Source: JAFDZO01 sp044226845
GTDB taxonomy: Bacteria > Bacteroidota > Ignavibacteria > Tepidaquicellales > Tepidaquicellaceae
Direction: 5' to 3'
Assembly: GCA_044226845.1 (NCBI GenBank)
Contig: JBGAGG010000013.1
Location: 51,462-115,461 of the forward strand
DNA: 64,000 nt
Shown in pieces: positions 31,297-40,065 of the stretch (position 1 is the first letter of the stretch; each line of letters opens with the position of its first letter). The notes under the pieces are model-generated. The model was not told the origin of the DNA. It made no database searches and worked only from the letters and a program-made list of their open reading frames with translations. A program made the position numbers and the translations under genes.

Positions 31297-32883
31297 TTAT
31301 AATTTTGGTTCCAGTGTTATCACAGGCAAAATCATTTCTTCGATAGAAATTCCGCCGTGCTGGAATGTATCATTGTACTGATTCAAATATTTATGATAGT
31401 CTGTAGGATATACAAAATAAAAATCTTCTTTCGCAATAATATAATTTACGATTCCGCTTCTCTTAGGAAGTTTGTATTCAACGGGATCCTTGATGAATAG
31501 TGCATTTCTTAATTCTGCTTTAACATTCCTTCCGCATTTGTAGCGAAGGTTAGTTGAAGTTTCCCTGTCACCAAGAGCTTTAACTCCATGCAGACATCTT
31601 ATGCTTCCGTGGTCTGTAGTGATAACTACTTTCACATCAGGCTTATTTGCAAGCTGTCTAAGCATACCGAAGAAAGATGAGTGCTCAAACCATGATGCTG
31701 TAAGAGAACGGTAAGCTGATTCATCGGGAGCTATTTCTTTTAAAATAGCGTAATCACTTCGTGAGTGAGCCATCATATCAACAAAATTAATAACAATTGC
31801 ATTGAGCTGATTATTACAGTACGATGAAATTTTATTTTCAATACCTCTTCCGAATTCTGAATCCATTATCTTCGTATATTTCAGTTCATTGCGCAGCTTA
31901 ATCTTTCTACGGTCAAGCAGCTTCTGCATAAACTCTTTTTCATAATTATTCTTGCTGTTCTCATCATCGTCATTTTTTCTCCATAGCTCGGGATAATGTT
32001 TCTCTAAATCCGAGGGGTACAGCCCAGCAAAAATTGCGTTTCTGCTGTACGGAGTTGCCGTAGGAAGAAGTGAATAATAATAATCTTTCTGGATTTTAAA
32101 ATACTCATGCAGATATTTTTCCATCACCATCCACTGATCTAATCTCATGCAGTCAATTACAAAAAAGAAGGTTGACTTATGAGTATCAAGATGCGGTATA
32201 ACGTATTTATCTACAATTTGATTAGAAAGGTCGGGCTTATCTCTGGTTTCATTTACCCAGTGAACATAATTTTTTTCGACAAACTTTGAAAATTCTATAT
32301 TACATTCCTTTCTCTGGTCAGTAAGAGTTTGTTTTAGACCAAGATTCGGATGCGCATCTAGCTCCATCTCAAAGTTAGTCATCTTTATATGTATATCAAC
32401 CCAGTCCTGCCAGGAAGGGTCATTCATTAAAGCCAAAGAAATATCATTAAAGCCCTGTATGTAATCGCGAGATACCTGATTACCTGTTATTCTTTTGGAC
32501 TCAAGAATTTTTTTACACACCAGAAGAACCTGATTAGGATTTACAGGTTTGATGAGATAATCTGAAATCTTGCTGCCGATGGCATCTTCCATCAGAGTTT
32601 CTGTTTCATTCTTAGTAACCATTACAACGGGAAGCGACGGGCGAAGCTCTTTTAATTCTGAAAGAGTTTGTAAGCCGCCTTTACCAGGCATATTTTCATC
32701 AAGAAAAACCAGATCAAAATCTTTATTTCGAACGAGAGAAATTCCATCCTCGCCGTTAGTTGCTTCATCAACATTGTATCCTTTATTTTTAAGATACATA
32801 ATGTTTGATTTCAGATGCTCAATTTCATCGTCTATCCATAATATATTATTTCTACCTGCTGCAGACATAGTTTGTTGGAACAT
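31297..32883 (-). CDS. porX: PorX-like response regulator with PglZ/alkaline-phosphatase-like domain (T9SS regulator)
   Basis: The 528-residue protein starts with a CheY-like receiver (about 13-130): ILWIDDEIEHLKSN, phosphoacceptor Asp62 in LVFLDENMPG, and SDYLIKPVNP. The C-terminal ~350 residues form a PglZ domain of the alkaline-phosphatase superfamily: VIDCMRLDQWMVM, TPYSRNAIFAGLYP, VINFVDMMAHSRSD, VVITTDHGSIRCLHG and FQHGGISIEEMILPV. This receiver-PglZ combination and length are those of PorX, which with the PorY kinase controls T9SS genes in Porphyromonas. PorY is not in the window. It heads a same-strand run with tsaE, tsaB and the cytochrome fusion. Confidence 0.92.
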   Translation of the reverse strand: MFQQTMSAAGRNNILWIDDEIEHLKSNIMYLKNKGYNVDEATNGEDGISLVRNKDFDLVFLDENMPGKGGLQTLSELKELRPSLPVVMVTKNETETLMEDAIGSKISDYLIKPVNPNQVLLVCKKILESKRITGNQVSRDYIQGFNDISLALMNDPSWQDWVDIHIKMTNFEMELDAHPNLGLKQTLTDQRKECNIEFSKFVEKNYVHWVNETRDKPDLSNQIVDKYVIPHLDTHKSTFFFVIDCMRLDQWMVMEKYLHEYFKIQKDYYYSLLPTATPYSRNAIFAGLYPSDLEKHYPELWRKNDDDENSKNNYEKEFMQKLLDRRKIKLRNELKYTKIMDSEFGRGIENKISSYCNNQLNAIVINFVDMMAHSRSDYAILKEIAPDESAYRSLTASWFEHSSFFGMLRQLANKPDVKVVITTDHGSIRCLHGVKALGDRETSTNLRYKCGRNVKAELRNALFIKDPVEYKLPKRSGIVNYIIAKEDFYFVYPTDYHKYLNQYNDTFQHGGISIEEMILPVITLEPKL

Positions 32884-33009
32884 AAATTCTACCTTTCGTT
32901 TAATTTTAGAAAAGGTAAAATGTTTTCATATGCTTCTTTTAAAGTTTTAAACTAATAATTTAAACGAATTTATAAAGAAAAAGTTCATTTAAAAAGTTAA
33001 TACGCTATT

Positions 33010-34104
33010 CTACTTTATTAACACCATATTTTTAGATAGTGAAACTTCGTCAACATTCAGCTTATAGGTGTAAACCCCTGAAGGAAGGTTTACAGCATTA
33101 AATGAAATACTTTGAAATCCTGCATTCATTTTTTCATTCAGCAATTCAGCTACTTTCTTTCCGTTAATATTATAGACGGATAAATTAACAAATCCCTGCT
33201 TTACAAGATTAAAGCTGATTGATGTAGAAGGGTTAAAGGGATTCGGATAATTCTGATTCAGACTAAAATCTTTTACCGTAATATTATTATTAACTACACT
33301 TGTAGGATTATTCAGAAAGTGAAAAGTAACAGTATTATTGCCTGCATTAGGACTTGCAAGCGTATCGCTTTTTTTATTCACATATATATCTGCCGGGCTG
33401 CTTAATCCCGTAATTACTAAAGTCGGAGGCGCAGAAAAATTCACATCAAACTTTATTACTCCGCTGCTACCCCATGTTGAAACATAAATATTATTATTTT
33501 TATCCATTTTTATTCCATCGCAGTTCGAGTACGAAGTAGTGGCAACAGTTGTAACAGATGAGTCAGCTAAGTTAATTGATTTAACCGGAGCGCTGCCTCC
33601 CCAGTTGCAGAATAACACCCTGTTTCTTGGAGCATCTACACAAATACCGTTCGGCTGTGAAGTAGTTGCTGAAACATAAATCCAGTAAGTCTGGGTTACA
33701 GTATTAAGCTTATAAATTCTTCTTGCTGTGAAATCAGATATGTAAAGAATACCACTTGCATCTACATCCATTCCATTTAAGAAACTTGAACCGGAAACGC
33801 TAACATTCATAATTGAGTTTCCTGTAGTTAAATCATATCCTCTTACAATCGTACCGCAGGCGACATAAACTGCATTATTATATATTGCCATTCCTCTGCA
33901 TGAAGATGCTCCCGTAACAAAATTTGTAACTGTACCTGTGAGGGTTCTTTGCATTATCACGCCTGTAGTTGTATTGGATATTAAATATCTTTTAGCTGTT
34001 GAATCATATACAACGCTTTCAGGGTTAGAATATTGAGAGTAAGAGCTTGCTGTTACAAATAACATAGAGAGGAAAAGAAACGTTAGAATTAATAGTTTTT
34101 TCAT
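33010..34104 (-). CDS. Secreted NHL/SMP-30-like propeller protein with T9SS sorting domain
   Basis: The 364-residue protein has a signal peptide (MKKLLILTFLFLSMLFVTAS). Blade-like repeats follow: NPESVVYDSTAKRYLISNTT, GMAIYNNAVYVACG, GMDVDASGILYISDF, GICVDAPRNRVLFCNWGG and DGIKMDKNNNIYVSTWG, the pattern of NHL/SMP-30 six-bladed propellers. The sorting domain starts FSLNQNYPNPFNPST and ends KNMVLIK. Such proteins may bind ligands or act as lactonase-like hydrolases; no catalytic metal residues could be assigned. Export by T9SS is strongly indicated. Confidence 0.85.
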   Translation of the reverse strand: MKKLLILTFLFLSMLFVTASSYSQYSNPESVVYDSTAKRYLISNTTTGVIMQRTLTGTVTNFVTGASSCRGMAIYNNAVYVACGTIVRGYDLTTGNSIMNVSVSGSSFLNGMDVDASGILYISDFTARRIYKLNTVTQTYWIYVSATTSQPNGICVDAPRNRVLFCNWGGSAPVKSINLADSSVTTVATTSYSNCDGIKMDKNNNIYVSTWGSSGVIKFDVNFSAPPTLVITGLSSPADIYVNKKSDTLASPNAGNNTVTFHFLNNPTSVVNNNITVKDFSLNQNYPNPFNPSTSISFNLVKQGFVNLSVYNINGKKVAELLNEKMNAGFQSISFNAVNLPSGVYTYKLNVDEVSLSKNMVLIK

Positions 34105-34135
34105 TTAAAATATTTTATTAATTGGTTTTTATAAT

Positions 34136-34882
34136 TTAAGGAAGTAATTCCGGACGATACTCAAAGTGCATAGTATCGTAATGATACCATTTGCCGCCCC
34201 AGATGAATCCATGCTTTTCAAAAATCTCTACAATTTCCATAGGGATTCTGTTCACATATTTTGTATTTTTATTCCATTGCCAGTAATCGGAATACTTTGT
34301 ATTTATATCTATCGCAACGCCGTAGCTGTGCATACTCATTCTGTTCGTGCCTGCAATAGGTCTCCAGTTGAAAGTCCCCGCAGTTGTAGTTACATATTTC
34401 TTCAAATTTTCAGGAAGTGCATCCAGCTCATCAGAAACTTCCTTTAGCTTTTTATCAACTCCGTTAACTTTTGTAATCATAACTGTAGCATTAGTAGATT
34501 TAGGCATCCACTTTATTGCAACAAGATTGCCTTCGACCTCTTTCGCAGAGCCTCCATACATCATTGCAAAAAATTCTTCATTTCTTATTCTTCCCGGCTC
34601 AAAGTTTTTTGCAGGAGGTGAATCCCAGTCGCTTCCGGGTGTATAATCCATAAACATCATGTCTTCCAGGTCAGGATTATCAAGCATCGTTTCGTAATCT
34701 TTCTGAACTCCGTCATCATAAGGCATCTGTGTTCCGTCTTTAAAGTATACGATATTGTTTGATGCTGAGTCTATAAAGTCTGGATAAGACATCGCAAGTT
34801 TGTTCATCTTGACTGAGCTTGATTGCGAGAAAAGTAAACATGGGGTAAACAGAAATAAAAATATAATCTTTTTCATTTTCAC
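34136..34882 (-). CDS. Secreted M15-family metallopeptidase (D-Ala-D-Ala carboxypeptidase-like)
   Basis: The 248-residue protein has a signal peptide (to LLFSQ). The C-terminal half carries the M15 zinc-site pattern: SMHSYGVAIDIN (SxHxxGxAxD, with zinc His and Asp) and, about 50 residues later, WYHYDTMHFEYRPELL, whose HFE supplies the third ligand and catalytic Glu. This fits the M15C/VanY-like peptidases that trim peptidoglycan peptides. The N-terminal ~100 residues (MPYDDG, DMMFMDYTPGSDWDSPP) are not a domain I recognise. It is close to the Nudix gene upstream (10 bp). Confidence 0.88.
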   Translation of the reverse strand: MKMKKIIFLFLFTPCLLFSQSSSVKMNKLAMSYPDFIDSASNNIVYFKDGTQMPYDDGVQKDYETMLDNPDLEDMMFMDYTPGSDWDSPPAKNFEPGRIRNEEFFAMMYGGSAKEVEGNLVAIKWMPKSTNATVMITKVNGVDKKLKEVSDELDALPENLKKYVTTTAGTFNWRPIAGTNRMSMHSYGVAIDINTKYSDYWQWNKNTKYVNRIPMEIVEIFEKHGFIWGGKWYHYDTMHFEYRPELLP

Positions 34883-34892
34883 TAATTAAATT

Positions 34893-35462
34893 TTAACAAA
34901 ATAAAAAAACTTTCATCAGAATTGATAAGGTAAAACCGTCTTTTATTTCTCCATCTAAAATCATTTTCTTTATTTCATTTTTAGAAAACCACTTTACATC
35001 GAGAATTTCGTTTTTATCGTAATCTGTTGAAATTTGTTTGACATTTTTTGCGTGGTAACAATAAAAAATCTGGTTACTTGAACCGATAGATGGATAATAG
35101 CTGCCTATATATTTTAAATCTTTATCATCAACAATTGAGCCTGCTTCTTCTTTTAGTTCCTCAATTATACATTCTCTGTGAGCTTGCTCAGGAGGGACTG
35201 TCCCTGCAGGGACTTCCCACGCCGTTGTATCACTGATATACCTGTAACTCTTTACTAAAATTATATCACCGTTCTCATTTTCAGCAACAACACCTACTCC
35301 CGCTCTATGATAATTTAGAGCTTCAAACTCAATTTCTTTACCTGTCGGCTGAATAATTTTTTCTATTTTCAAATCAATCCAGTTGCCTTTGAAACCGTAA
35401 TTGGAATCAATGACTTTCCAGAATTTATTATCAATATTAGTTTCGTTATTATTATCCTGCAT
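34893..35462 (-). CDS. Nudix hydrolase, ADP-ribose pyrophosphatase-like
   Basis: The 189-residue protein has the Nudix fold with DIILVKSYRYISDTTAWEVP before the box. The box reads GTVPPEQAHRECIIEELKEEAG: the catalytic glutamates of the EExG part are kept, but the usual Glu at the sixth position after G is Gln and the Arg of RExxEE is Glu. The overall layout (RxxxxxxWExPAGxxxxxE) matches ADP-ribose/sugar-nucleotide pyrophosphatases of about 180-200 residues. The altered box lowers confidence in activity, not in the fold. Confidence 0.88.
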   Translation of the reverse strand: MQDNNNETNIDNKFWKVIDSNYGFKGNWIDLKIEKIIQPTGKEIEFEALNYHRAGVGVVAENENGDIILVKSYRYISDTTAWEVPAGTVPPEQAHRECIIEELKEEAGSIVDDKDLKYIGSYYPSIGSSNQIFYCYHAKNVKQISTDYDKNEILDVKWFSKNEIKKMILDGEIKDGFTLSILMKVFLFC

Positions 35463-35471
35463 AAAAACAAA

Positions 35472-35500
35472 AAGGGTGTATAAGAAACTTACGCACCCTT
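35472..35500 (-). terminator. Terminator after the DUF4920 gene
   Basis: The stem AAGGGTG..TAAG / CTTA..CACCCTT with one internal mismatch pair is followed on the minus strand by TTTGTTTTT. It lies 23 bp beyond the DUF4920 stop. Confidence 0.75.
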
Positions 35501-35523
35501 AATAAAAATTATAGAGTAGTGAA

Positions 35524-36123
35524 TTAATCTTTTTTATCTTTACAATCAGATTTCTTTTTTGATTTATCACAGCATGATTCATCTTTAGCTTCCGAGCCTG
35601 ATTTACCTTCACCTTTAGTGAGTTTTATACCTGCAGCTTTTATAACAAACATTTTCTGTGGTCCTTTAATATCTTCGGATTTAATTTTTGTTTTCTTTGA
35701 TTCATCATTAAAATGTCTTGCCTGCTCTTCTGTAATTTCTTTTACATTAAATACACCGCTAACAACGGCTGTATTATCGTAGCTGTCTTTCGGCACAACA
35801 AAAACATGTAGTGTCTTTATCATTATTTCTTTATTACCGTCACCAAGCACTAACCAGCATCCTTCTGCCTGACAAACATCATTTACATTTCCGGTTACAA
35901 CTACTTCCATATTTTCATATTTTTCGGGAGAAGCAACTAAATCTGCAAATGATACAACTGTTGCGGTTGATTTTGGTTCTTCACCATATAATGTGCCGCC
36001 GCTTTTTGTATCATTTTTTTCTACGCTAGGACTTGTTGTAATCCCATCCTGTGAATAAGAAAAAGAAGTGACAAACAATACTGCAAAAAGTACTAATAGT
36101 AATTTTTTTGATGATTTAAACAT
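35524..36123 (-). CDS. Exported DUF4920-type OB-fold protein with a Cys/Lys tail
   Basis: The 199-residue protein has a signal peptide (MFKSSKKLLLVLFAVLFVTS to SYSQ). The central domain (about 45-165) shows EVVVTGNVNDVCQAEGCWLV, MIKTLHVFVVPKDSYDN and the NVKEITEEQARHF block of DUF4920 proteins, with a CxxxxC pair (VCQAEGC) that could bind metal. The C-terminus is a charged tail, KDESCCDKSKKKSDCKDKKD, with three more cysteines. The family function is not known; metal or redox handling in the periplasm is a guess from the cysteines. Confidence 0.78.
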   Translation of the reverse strand: MFKSSKKLLLVLFAVLFVTSFSYSQDGITTSPSVEKNDTKSGGTLYGEEPKSTATVVSFADLVASPEKYENMEVVVTGNVNDVCQAEGCWLVLGDGNKEIMIKTLHVFVVPKDSYDNTAVVSGVFNVKEITEEQARHFNDESKKTKIKSEDIKGPQKMFVIKAAGIKLTKGEGKSGSEAKDESCCDKSKKKSDCKDKKD

Positions 36124-36261
36124 AATTTTTTGATTGATTAATTTTGAAAATTTGAGATTTTTCGTGAAAATGAACCGAACGCCATACTCATGAAAAACAT
36201 CAACGGTAATTTAAAAATTTCAAATGAGAGATAAAATTCACTCACAAATCGCATTATACTT

Positions 36262-37059
36262 TTAATTATAAGCAGCAAAATCTAAGAAAGCATCCATAGC
36301 AAACATATTAAATATATCCTTTGATTTATTGTACATAGCAGATTTTCCCGGAAGCTCATAGGAAATTTTTAATCTGTCAGTCTTATTAAATCCGGCAAGC
36401 TCAAGCGTTCTTTTCAAGCTATCTGACGTAAAAAATGTTCTGTGGTACAGAGGATGATTGCCGCCCTTCCATTTTGATTTTGCAAGCTTGAACTTCAGAC
36501 TGTTCAGATTCGGCACTTCTATTAATAATATTCCATCGGGATTTAAAAGCTGCTTAATTTTTTTCAACTCTTCTTTAGGATTTGTAAAATGCTCCAGCAC
36601 ATGCCAAAGAGTAACAAAATCATATTTTTTATTTTGAGAAATTAAATCTTCTACTTTCTCATCGGAAACTTTAAGTTTAAAACTATCCCCGGCAAATTTT
36701 AATGCATTTTGTGAAACATCTATTCCTGATACTTCGTAGCCGTAGTTTTTAGCAGTGTGCAAAAATAAACCGGTGCCGCATCCGATATCAAGCAGCGTGC
36801 CTTTTATCTTCAGCTTCTTTAAATAATATAAACGCTGGTCGTTAATTGTATAAATTTCTGAGAGGTGAGGGAATTTAGAATCCTTTGCATAATCATCTTT
36901 AGAAAATTCTATCTTATAATAATCTTCATAAATTTCAGACTCATCGGGAATATTCAACAAATACACCAATGAACAATTGCTGCATTTAACAATTTTGAAA
37001 TCGCCCTCTGAGAGATAAATTTTATATTCACCTGAATTGCAGTTAGGGCAATTTCTCAT
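36262..37059 (-). CDS. Class I SAM-dependent methyltransferase with N-terminal zinc ribbon
   Basis: The 265-residue protein starts with a four-cysteine zinc ribbon (Cys4, Cys7, Cys26, Cys29: CPNCNSG, CSNCSLVY). The Rossmann SAM site LLDIGCGTGLFLHTAKNYGY, motif II acidic SGIDVSQNA and motif IV FVTLWHVLEHFTNPKEELKK follow. This architecture is common in methyltransferases of surface-polysaccharide or secondary metabolism (hypothetical methyltransferase type 11/12 with CxxC). The substrate is unknown. It follows icd by 16 bp on the same strand, a possible operon. Confidence 0.9.
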   Translation of the reverse strand: MRNCPNCNSGEYKIYLSEGDFKIVKCSNCSLVYLLNIPDESEIYEDYYKIEFSKDDYAKDSKFPHLSEIYTINDQRLYYLKKLKIKGTLLDIGCGTGLFLHTAKNYGYEVSGIDVSQNALKFAGDSFKLKVSDEKVEDLISQNKKYDFVTLWHVLEHFTNPKEELKKIKQLLNPDGILLIEVPNLNSLKFKLAKSKWKGGNHPLYHRTFFTSDSLKRTLELAGFNKTDRLKISYELPGKSAMYNKSKDIFNMFAMDAFLDFAAYN

Positions 37060-37075
37060 TTGTTAAAATTTATAA

Positions 37076-38401
37076 TCAAAAATTATTTACTATTTCCTGA
37101 GCAAATTCAGAACATTTTACTTCAATTGAGCCTTCCATATCGCGTGCTAAATCAAATGTAACTTTCTTGCTTAAGATTGTTTTCTTTAAACCCTCTTCTA
37201 CAAGGTCTGCAGCTTCTCCCCATCCAAGATAATCAAGCATCATCACTCCGGAAAGAATTAAAGATGAAGGGTTCGCCATATCTTTATTTGCAAAAGTCGG
37301 CGCAGTACCGTGAGTGGCTTCAAATATAGCGTGACCGGATATATAATTTATATTTGAGCCGGGAGATATTCCTATACCGCCAACTTGTGCCGCAATTGCA
37401 TCCGATAAATAATCGCCGTTTAAATTCAATGTTGCTATTACGTCAAAATCTTTAGGATTTGTTAATACCTGCTGAAGAGTATTATCCATAATAGAATCCC
37501 ACAATAAAATCTTGCCTTCTTCCATAGCTTTTGCCTTATCTTTCTCGGCAGTTTCTTTTCCTTTTTCATTCATGAGTTTTTCATAATTCCTGTAGGAATA
37601 AATCTTATCTGCGAACATCGTTTCCGCAATATCATAACCCCAGTCTCTGAATGAGCCGTCAGTGAATTTCATTATATTCCCTTTATGAACAATCGTAACG
37701 GATTTTCTGTTGTGATCTATTGCGTGTTTTATTGCTGCTATAATTAATCTTTCAGTTCCAACTTTTGAAATTACTTTTATTCCGATTCCGACTTCAACCT
37801 TATCTGTAGTATCTCTTCCCGATTGGGATAAAAATTCATCTACCTGATCAAGAGTTCCAAATCTTATTTTTTTAAACTGGTCGGGATAATCGGTTCGCAA
37901 TAACTTCAGCATAGCTTCATTTTCTGCCGTACCTGATTTGAATTCTATACCTGCATAAATATCTTCTGTATTCTCTCGGAAAATTACCATATCTACATAT
38001 TCAGGATGCTTCATTGGTGTTTCAATACCCTGATAATATTTTACCGGGCGAAGACATACATACAAATCAAGTGTTTGCCTTAAAGCAACGTTCAGAGAAC
38101 GTATGCCGCCGCCGACAGGAGTCGTAAGCGGTCCTTTCATCCCGATCTTGAATAACTTGAATGCATCTATTGTTTCAGTGGGCAGCCAGCTGTTCATAAG
38201 TTTGAAGGATTTTTCACCTGCAAAAACTTCCAGCCAGTTAATTGATTTTTTACCGGAATATGCTTTTTCAATTGCTGAATCAAGTACTTTTTGTGTTGCC
38301 TTCCAAACATCAGGTCCAATTCCGTCACCTTCTATATATGGAATGACGGGGCTATCCGGAACGTGTAAAATTCCGTTTGATATTGTAATTATATTTTTCA
38401 T
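37076..38401 (-). CDS. icd: Isocitrate dehydrogenase (NADP-type)
   Basis: The 441-residue enzyme matches bacterial NADP-IDH: IPYIEGDGIGPDVWKATQKV, the substrate/phosphorylation loop TPVGGGIRSLNVALRQ, DLYVCLRPVKYYQG, VIFRENTEDIYAGIEFK, VTIVHKGNIMKFTDG, and the late ATHGTAPTFANKD block. It oxidises isocitrate to 2-oxoglutarate and CO2 in the TCA cycle. The length (E. coli 416) is slightly above normal because of an insertion in the middle (NEKGKETAEKDKAKAME). Cofactor preference is inferred from overall similarity. Confidence 0.96.
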   Translation of the reverse strand: MKNIITISNGILHVPDSPVIPYIEGDGIGPDVWKATQKVLDSAIEKAYSGKKSINWLEVFAGEKSFKLMNSWLPTETIDAFKLFKIGMKGPLTTPVGGGIRSLNVALRQTLDLYVCLRPVKYYQGIETPMKHPEYVDMVIFRENTEDIYAGIEFKSGTAENEAMLKLLRTDYPDQFKKIRFGTLDQVDEFLSQSGRDTTDKVEVGIGIKVISKVGTERLIIAAIKHAIDHNRKSVTIVHKGNIMKFTDGSFRDWGYDIAETMFADKIYSYRNYEKLMNEKGKETAEKDKAKAMEEGKILLWDSIMDNTLQQVLTNPKDFDVIATLNLNGDYLSDAIAAQVGGIGISPGSNINYISGHAIFEATHGTAPTFANKDMANPSSLILSGVMMLDYLGWGEAADLVEEGLKKTILSKKVTFDLARDMEGSIEVKCSEFAQEIVNNF

Positions 38402-38472
38402 TAGGTAAAATTAACGAATTTTTGGAGGGAATTAAATGTAGTAATTGAGTTGAATGCCTTTAAAATACTGTT

Positions 38473-39255
38473 TCATCTTCGTGGTAAATCTTCTAATCTG
38501 GGCTGTCTTTTCATAAAAAAAATTCCCATGCTCCATAAAATTAAAATAATAGAACAAATAAATGCAGGTGTAGCTATAGCACCCTCTCCATCTTTTCTTG
38601 CTATATAAATCCCTATCAGAGCCCATGATATTGTAAGTGTATAGAGATAATCCCAGTATTTAAAACTAAAAGTTATAGCAAAAATTACCAACGCTACGAA
38701 AATTAGTCTTGTCAAAACAATCTCACTCAGAAAACTACCGATTGTACCTGTTGCTACAAGCCAGATTGTAAAGTTTGCTATGATTGCAGCAGCAAGCCAG
38801 CCCAGAAAAATGCTAAATGGAAAAAGCATCAGCTTTTCTGACTCACCATACAAAATTGACTTTCGAACAGAACGGTAAATAGAGTAAGTAAAAATAATCA
38901 TACCGAAAATTGCCGCCATGCTCAGACCAAACATTTCGAGATGAAATAAAACTCCCCACCATATTCCAAGTGTCATAACTATCATTAATGGTAATGCTAT
39001 CTCATTATAAATGTACTTATTTCTTTGTGAAGGAAGAAGCTGATAAATGCTGTAAATAATCAGAGTAACATAGATGAAAGCCCATATACCAAAAGTATAT
39101 CCTGCAGGTACGAATAAACTTTTGTATTTTTGAGTAATATAAGGAATTGTATTTTCTTTGACAATTAAATCGTAAAAGCTAACATATAAGATGTGAATTA
39201 TAACTATTACTAGAACAGACCACCTCAATAATGTTGTTTGTTTTTTGGTCTCCAT
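38473..39255 (-). CDS. TspO/MBR-related multi-pass membrane protein
   Basis: The 260-residue protein has about eight hydrophobic segments. The block LFVPAGYTFGIWAFIYVTLI near residue 50 is the conserved (F/Y)xPAGYxFxIWxxIY motif of the TspO-related family, which also shows the repeated WGVLF and WLAAAIIANF elements. TspO proteins bind porphyrins or regulate stress, but the longer family of this type is of unknown function. The C-terminus is basic (MKRQPRLEDLPRR). It is a single gene divergent from the TMEM175-like gene. Confidence 0.82.
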   Translation of the reverse strand: METKKQTTLLRWSVLVIVIIHILYVSFYDLIVKENTIPYITQKYKSLFVPAGYTFGIWAFIYVTLIIYSIYQLLPSQRNKYIYNEIALPLMIVMTLGIWWGVLFHLEMFGLSMAAIFGMIIFTYSIYRSVRKSILYGESEKLMLFPFSIFLGWLAAAIIANFTIWLVATGTIGSFLSEIVLTRLIFVALVIFAITFSFKYWDYLYTLTISWALIGIYIARKDGEGAIATPAFICSIILILWSMGIFFMKRQPRLEDLPRR

Positions 39256-39335
39256 ATCCGGCTTATTCTGACCGCAATTTATAAGTTCTAATAATTTAAC
39301 TTATTTATTTTTATTATTTAATACAAAAGTTTTAT

Positions 39336-39965
39336 ATGGAAAACAATAATAAGGAAAGTTTAGCTACAAATAGAATTGAAGGATTAAGCGATGGTGTTTT
39401 CGGTATTGCTATGACTTTACTTATATTCAAAATTGATGTTCCGGATGGTGTAATAACAGAAGGCGGGAAATTATTTTTAAGGGATAAACTTTACAATTTG
39501 ATTCCGCAGTTTGAAAATTATCTCATCAGCTTTCTTCTGCTAGGATTTTACTGGACTCGCCATCAGCTTCAGTTCAAATATATTAAACAAGCCGATAGAA
39601 ATTTACTCTGGATAAATATTTTCTTTCTTGCTGAAGTCGGTTTAATTCCGTTTACAACTGCTTTACTAATGAAATATACCGGAATGGAAATGCCTCAGCT
39701 TTTGTACTCATTAAATTTATTATTGATAGGTCTTACCCTTGCGATCCATTGGTGGTATGCCAGCAACAATTACAGATTGGTTGATAAAAATTTATCTAAA
39801 GAATATATACGTAAAACTACTTGGCTTACTTTTTCTGTCCCGGTAGCTTTTGCCGTATGCAGTGTAGTTTCTGTTATAAGCCCGCGGACAAGTTTGACAC
39901 TTATGTATATAATCCCTCTAATTTATTTTGTAGCCAGAATTATCGAGAAAAGAAAAAAAGCATAA
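39336..39965 (+). CDS. TMEM175-family (DUF1211) potassium channel-like protein
   Basis: The 209-residue protein has about six membrane helices and opens with the family signature RIEGLSDGVFGIAMTLLIFK, the (F/L)SDG motif lining the pore in bacterial TMEM175. Bacterial members are single-repeat proteins of about 190-210 residues that assemble as tetramers, as here. It should conduct potassium, though a closely related role cannot be excluded. It lies between two divergently or singly transcribed membrane/secreted genes. Confidence 0.9.
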   Translation: MENNNKESLATNRIEGLSDGVFGIAMTLLIFKIDVPDGVITEGGKLFLRDKLYNLIPQFENYLISFLLLGFYWTRHQLQFKYIKQADRNLLWINIFFLAEVGLIPFTTALLMKYTGMEMPQLLYSLNLLLIGLTLAIHWWYASNNYRLVDKNLSKEYIRKTTWLTFSVPVAFAVCSVVSVISPRTSLTLMYIIPLIYFVARIIEKRKKA

Positions 39966-40065
39966 CCATTATGTTTATCCGTTGAACTTTCTTCACAACT
40001 ATCTTGCAATAAAAAATAAATACCCGTATGTTTAGTTATACCAAACAATTTAATCAATATACAGG

